Below, one piece after another: positions 4,398 through 7,064 of a DNA stretch of 7,064 nt. Source of the stretch: Paracoccaceae bacterium (GTDB taxonomy: Bacteria > Pseudomonadota > Alphaproteobacteria > Rhodobacterales > Rhodobacteraceae); the NCBI GenBank assembly GCA_023254015.1, contig JALQYS010000236.1, positions 1-7,064 on the forward strand, read 5' to 3'. The translations under genes were made by a program, and so were the position numbers. Position 1 is the stretch's first letter, and each line of letters begins with the position of its first letter. Under the pieces are notes generated by a model. The model did not search any database and had not been told where the DNA came from. It was given only the letters and a program-made list of their open reading frames with translations.

Positions 4398-6779
4398 TCA
4401 ATCCAGCCCCGCCGCCTGCAAAAGCGCCCGCGCGGCCTCTTCGGCCAGCCGCTCGCGGCCCTTGCCATCGACCGGGATCTTGCCGGGTTCCAGAAACAGC
4501 GGCGCGGCCAGGGGGCTGACCCGGGGCAGGCGGATCAGATCGATCCGCCCGTCGATGCGTGACAGCATCTCCTCCAGCCGGCTGAAATCGATCAGCCCGC
4601 GCATCGCCTCGTCGCGGGTCAGCCGCAAGAGCAGGTGGTCCGGGTCATGCCGCACCAGCGTGTCGTAAAGGATGTCGGACGAAAAGGTTGCCTGCCGCCC
4701 CGACTTGCGGCGGCCCTGATGGCTGCGCTCGATCAGCCCGGCGATGATTGCCACATTGCGGAAGGTGCGTTTCATCACCGCGTTGCCGGTCAGCCAGCCC
4801 TCCAGCCCCTCACGAAGGGCCCCCAGCCGCAAGAGCGGCGCGACATCCAGCACCGGATCCAGCCCCCAGATCAGCGTGGCGTAATCGGTGGCGACAAAGC
4901 CCAAGGGGGCAAGCCCCGCCTCTTCCATCCGCTTGGTCAGCAACAGGCCCAGTGTCTGCTGGGCATTCCGGCCGGCAAAGCCATAGACGCAAAGATGCTC
5001 GCGCCCGTCCTGCGGAAAGCTTTCCGCCAAAAGCCGGTCCGGCTGCGGCAGGCGGGAAACCTCGGCCTGCAAGGCCAGCCATTCGGCGGTGTGGCTGGGC
5101 AGGTTCGGCCAACGCGATTGTTGGAAAATATCAAGGATACGGGCCGCAAGGACGGTGGATGTCGCGAATTTTGTTCCATTGAACACAGCCACCTTCGGCT
5201 CGCGCCCGGGGGAGCGGCTGACCTCGACGGTCATCTCATGCAGGCCTTCATAGCGCACGACCTGCCCGCCGATCAGGAACGTATCACCAGGCGAAAGGGT
5301 GGAGGCAAAGGCCTCTTCCACTTCGCCCAAGGGCGCGCCCATGCGGCCCATGCGGACCTTCAGGGTCTCGATGTCGATGATGGTGCCCAGATTCTGCCGG
5401 ATGATGGCCGCCGCGCGCGGGTCGCGCAGGGTCCATTTGCCGGCCCGCAGCATCAGCCGCTGCCAGCGGTCATAGGCGCGCAGGGCATAGCCGCCGGTGG
5501 CGACGAAGCTCAGGCAATCGTCGAAATCTGCGCGGGTCAGGGTGGCATAGGGGCCGGCGGTGATGACCTCGGCAAAAAGGGTCTCGGCGTCGAAGGGGCC
5601 GGCGCAGGCGGTGGCGAGGATGTGCTGGCACAGCACATCGCGGGGGCCGGGGCCGCGCGGCTCGCCGTCCAGCGCATGGGCGCTTGCGGCCTCAAGTGCG
5701 GCCTGACATTCCACCACCTCCATGCGGTTGGCGGGCACCAGAAGCGCCTTGGAGGGGGCGTTATAGCGGTGGTTGGCGCGGCCGATGCGCTGGACCAGCC
5801 GCTTGATGTTCTTCGGTGCGCCGACCTGGATCACCAGATCGACCGCGCCCCAGTCGATGCCCAGATCAAGGCTGCCGGTACAGACCACCGCGCGCAGGGC
5901 ACCCGAAACCATCGCCGCCTCGACCTTTTCGCGCTGCTCACGCGACAGGCTGCCATGGTGGATGCCGATGGGCAGGTCGTCGGTATTGGCCAGCCACAGG
6001 TGATGGAAAAAGATTTCCGCCTGCGCGCGGGTGTTGTGAAAGATCAGCGTCGTCTGGTGTCGGGTGATCTGGTTCAGGATTTCAGGAATGGCATAGCGCC
6101 CGCCGCCCCCGGCCCAAGGCGGCGGGGTTGCGGTTTCCAGCATCGAAATGTCGGGATCGGGGCCGGGATCGGCCATCAGGATCTCGGTTCCCGCGCTCAG
6201 ATAGGCGGCAAGGGCAGGGGGATCCTCGACCGTGGCCGACAGGCCCACGCGGCGCAGGTCGGGGGCAAGGGACTGCAGCCGCGACAGGCACAACATCAGC
6301 TGATCGCCGCGTTTGCTTTCGGCCAGCGCGTGCAGCTCGTCCACGACAACCCGTTTCAGCCCCCGGAAAATCCGCGGGGCATCCTCATAGCTCAGCAACA
6401 GTGCCAGACTCTCCGGGGTGGTCAGCAGGATGTGCGGCGGGTCGGCGCGCTGGCGGCGGCGCTGGGTATAGGAGGTGTCGCCAGTGCGGTCCTCGATCCG
6501 GATCGGCAGGCCGGCCCCTTCGACCGGACGGCGCAGATTGCGGCGGATGTCGGCGGCCAGCGCCTTGAGTGGCGAGACGTAAAGCGTGTGCAGCCCGTCG
6601 TGGCCGCTGGCAAGTTCGGCGAGGGACGGAAGAAAGCCAGCCAGCGTCTTGCCGCCGCCGGTGGGGGCGATCAACAGGGTCGAGCGGGCGTCGGCCCGCG
6701 CCAGCATGGCGCGCTGATGCGGGTGAAGCTGCCAGCCTTGGGCGGCGAACCAGTCAGACAAGGCGGGGGGCAGGGTCAT
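4398..6779 (-). CDS. lhr: Ligase-associated DEXH-box DNA helicase (Lhr-Core type)
   Basis: This 793-aa superfamily 2 helicase is the right length for the Lhr-Core / ligase-associated DEXH family and much shorter than the ~1500-aa E. coli Lhr. Motifs in order: HPHQ (19-22, Q motif), Walker A APTGGGKT (38-45, Lys44), TPESL (121-125), DELH box (147-150), SAT (181-183), a second RecA-like domain with HHGSLSRE (274-281), CTGSLDLGIDWG (300-311) and QRIGRANHR (330-338). The rest holds the winged-helix and Lhr-specific C-terminal region. P. putida Lhr-Core is a ssDNA-dependent ATPase and 3'-to-5' helicase. ATG 6779 gives the usual MTLPPALSDWFAAQGW start; upstream bases offer only a weak GCGGG site. 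pdeM follows after 31 nt, and together they form the DNA-damage operon seen here. The ligase and exonuclease partners are not in the window, because the next upstream gene is divergent. No frameshift is seen. Confidence 0.95.
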   Translation of the reverse strand: MTLPPALSDWFAAQGWQLHPHQRAMLARADARSTLLIAPTGGGKTLAGFLPSLAELASGHDGLHTLYVSPLKALAADIRRNLRRPVEGAGLPIRIEDRTGDTSYTQRRRQRADPPHILLTTPESLALLLSYEDAPRIFRGLKRVVVDELHALAESKRGDQLMLCLSRLQSLAPDLRRVGLSATVEDPPALAAYLSAGTEILMADPGPDPDISMLETATPPPWAGGGGRYAIPEILNQITRHQTTLIFHNTRAQAEIFFHHLWLANTDDLPIGIHHGSLSREQREKVEAAMVSGALRAVVCTGSLDLGIDWGAVDLVIQVGAPKNIKRLVQRIGRANHRYNAPSKALLVPANRMEVVECQAALEAASAHALDGEPRGPGPRDVLCQHILATACAGPFDAETLFAEVITAGPYATLTRADFDDCLSFVATGGYALRAYDRWQRLMLRAGKWTLRDPRAAAIIRQNLGTIIDIETLKVRMGRMGAPLGEVEEAFASTLSPGDTFLIGGQVVRYEGLHEMTVEVSRSPGREPKVAVFNGTKFATSTVLAARILDIFQQSRWPNLPSHTAEWLALQAEVSRLPQPDRLLAESFPQDGREHLCVYGFAGRNAQQTLGLLLTKRMEEAGLAPLGFVATDYATLIWGLDPVLDVAPLLRLGALREGLEGWLTGNAVMKRTFRNVAIIAGLIERSHQGRRKSGRQATFSSDILYDTLVRHDPDHLLLRLTRDEAMRGLIDFSRLEEMLSRIDGRIDLIRLPRVSPLAAPLFLEPGKIPVDGKGRERLAEEAARALLQAAGLD

Positions 6780-6785
6780 GCCCGC

Positions 6786-6813
6786 AAGATAGTGCGCCGC
6801 GGGCTGGCTGCAA
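6786..6813 (-). promoter_or_regulatory. Weak candidate promoter for the helicase-pdeM operon
   Basis: Reading the minus strand, TTGCAG (6813-6808) and TATCTT (6791-6786) are 16 bp apart, matching consensus hexamers at 3/6 and 4/6 positions. Transcription would begin about at the helicase ATG (6779), implying a leaderless or near-leaderless message, which fits the absence of a good ribosome binding site. In GC-rich DNA such a match can be chance. Confidence 0.25.
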
Positions 6814-6817
6814 CTCC

Positions 6818-6877
6818 TCGTCGGTCTGCGACCGCTCGTCCTATGCGGCCAGCCGAGGAGCGGTCAAAGACCGACGA
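6818..6877. repeat. Imperfect 20-bp inverted repeat in the divergent helicase/ymdB region
   Basis: Arms at 6818-6837 and 6858-6877 pair at 18 of 20 positions: TCGTCGGTCT with AGACCGACGA, a 2x2 mismatch (GC/AA), then GACCGCTC with GAGCGGTC. The loop is 20 nt. Because the arms hold short palindromes themselves, the element also reads as two 13-bp dyads of form CGGTC-N3-GACCG (6822-6834 with TGC; 6861-6873 with AAA), centred 39 bp apart. It may be a REP-like dispersed palindrome, a paired operator between divergent genes, or a bidirectional terminator-like hairpin; no T-run supports the last. Confidence 0.6.
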
Positions 6878-6888
6878 CGAGGCGTCGG

Positions 6889-6930
6889 GGGCAGGCTTGC
6901 GGCTTGCGCCCAAGCAGCCTAAGCCTGCCC
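6889..6930 (+). promoter_or_regulatory. Hairpin directly upstream of the ymdB-like start codon
   Basis: GGGCAGGCTT (6889-6898) is the exact reverse complement of AAGCCTGCCC (6921-6930), 10 bp with a 22-nt loop. Inside the loop GCTTG (6902-6906) pairs with CAAGC (6911-6915) around CGCC. The tandem 7-mer GGCTTGC (6894-6900, 6901-6907) gives an alternative pairing. The stem ends 3 nt before ATG 6934 and fills the place where a ribosome binding site would be; none is visible. Confidence 0.45.
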
Positions 6931-6933
6931 GTC

Positions 6934-7064
6934 ATGAAACTGATGTTCCTTGGCGATGTCATGGGCCGTGCCGGGCGCGCGGCCATCACTGAACTGCTTC
7001 CCGGCTTGCGCACGCGCTGGGGGCTCGATTTTGTCGTGGTGAATGGCGAGAACGCCAGTCAGGG
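6934..7064 (+). CDS. YmdB-family metallophosphoesterase, N-terminal part (3' end outside window)
   Basis: Only the first 43 codons are present. The start MKLMFLGDVMGRAGRAAI followed by LRTRWGLDFVVVNGENAS matches the N-terminus of the YmdB/TIGR00282 metallophosphoesterase family: the metal-binding Asp is in GDVMGRAGR (Asp8), and NGEN (38-41) supplies the next metal-site residues. The family is about 265-275 residues, so some 85% lies to the right. Bacillus subtilis YmdB hydrolyses 2',3'-cyclic nucleotides and affects biofilm and motility gene expression; the alphaproteobacterial role is not established. ATG 6934 agrees with the family start, but no ribosome binding site is visible and a 10-bp hairpin ends 3 nt before it. 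The gene is divergent from the helicase across a 154-bp region. Confidence 0.88.
   Translation, partial: MKLMFLGDVMGRAGRAAITELLPGLRTRWGLDFVVVNGENASQ

Noticed and set aside
4367..4468. A 34-residue N-terminal extension of the PdeM protein from ATG 4468
   Set aside because: It would lie mostly over the helicase coding end and its Arg-rich sequence is foreign to the family; ATG 4366 gives the expected N-terminus.
3671..4668. Overlapping + strand open frames opposite pdeM and the helicase 3' end
   Set aside because: Low-complexity Pro/Arg/Gly/Ser translations; the minus strand has clear catalytic motifs.
6780..6933. A LexA-type SOS box controlling the DNA-repair operon
   Set aside because: The alphaproteobacterial GTTC-N7-GTTC pattern is absent; neither GTTC nor GAAC occurs in this stretch.
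6780..6933. A 6S RNA or other structured small RNA gene in the divergent region
   Set aside because: Inverted repeats are present, but there is no 6S-like long rod with a central bubble, no convincing promoter and no terminator.
4635..6992. A 785-codon open frame on the + strand antisense to the helicase gene
   Set aside because: It mirrors a strongly supported helicase gene, its translation has no recognisable domain and is rich in Gly/Gln/Arg/His as expected of antisense in GC-rich DNA.

Overview
The window looks like chromosomal DNA of an alphaproteobacterium, most likely a member of the Rhodobacterales (Rhodobacter/Paracoccus/Roseobacter relatives). The reasons are high G+C with strong third-position GC bias, long spurious antisense frames, and close family resemblance of the proteins, especially a folate C1 cluster with two folD genes and a small LytTR membrane protein. 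The genus is an inference; no rRNA or other marker gene is present.

Left part (1-2810, all + strand): a one-carbon/tetrahydrofolate operon. It enters the window inside fhs (formate-THF ligase, C-terminal ~218 residues). After a 57-nt gap with a perfect 11-bp hairpin comes a 100-aa chorismate mutase of the AroQ/PchB type. Then, 9 and 12 nt apart, come two tandem folD-family genes. The second FolD has every catalytic residue expected of methylene-THF dehydrogenase/cyclohydrolase. The first is a divergent paralogue with Gln in place of the catalytic Lys, Glu in place of the conserved Asp and an altered NADP-binding loop. Fhs plus FolD interconvert formate, 10-formyl-THF, methenyl-THF and methylene-THF.

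Middle (2811-3720): a 112-nt leader region holds a candidate terminator, an 18-bp dyad over a candidate promoter, and an 18-nt inverted repeat (17/18) whose right arm covers the probable ribosome binding site of the next gene. That gene encodes a four-helix membrane protein with a C-terminal LytTR DNA-binding domain.

Right part (3701-6779, - strand): lhr-type ligase-associated DEXH helicase followed by the PdeM-type metallophosphoesterase, two of the four members of the bacterial Lhr-Core/MPE/Exo/Lig DNA-repair set. The LytTR gene and pdeM are convergent and overlap by 20 bp.

Far right (6780-7064): a divergent intergenic region with two imperfect inverted repeats, then the first 43 codons of a YmdB-family (TIGR00282-type) metallophosphoesterase on the + strand.

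Most of the content is ordinary core metabolism and repair. The best candidates for something undescribed are the substituted FolD paralogue paired with a chorismate mutase inside a C1-folate operon, and the competing RNA/DNA structures in front of the LytTR gene. No mobile element, CRISPR array, tRNA or rRNA was seen.
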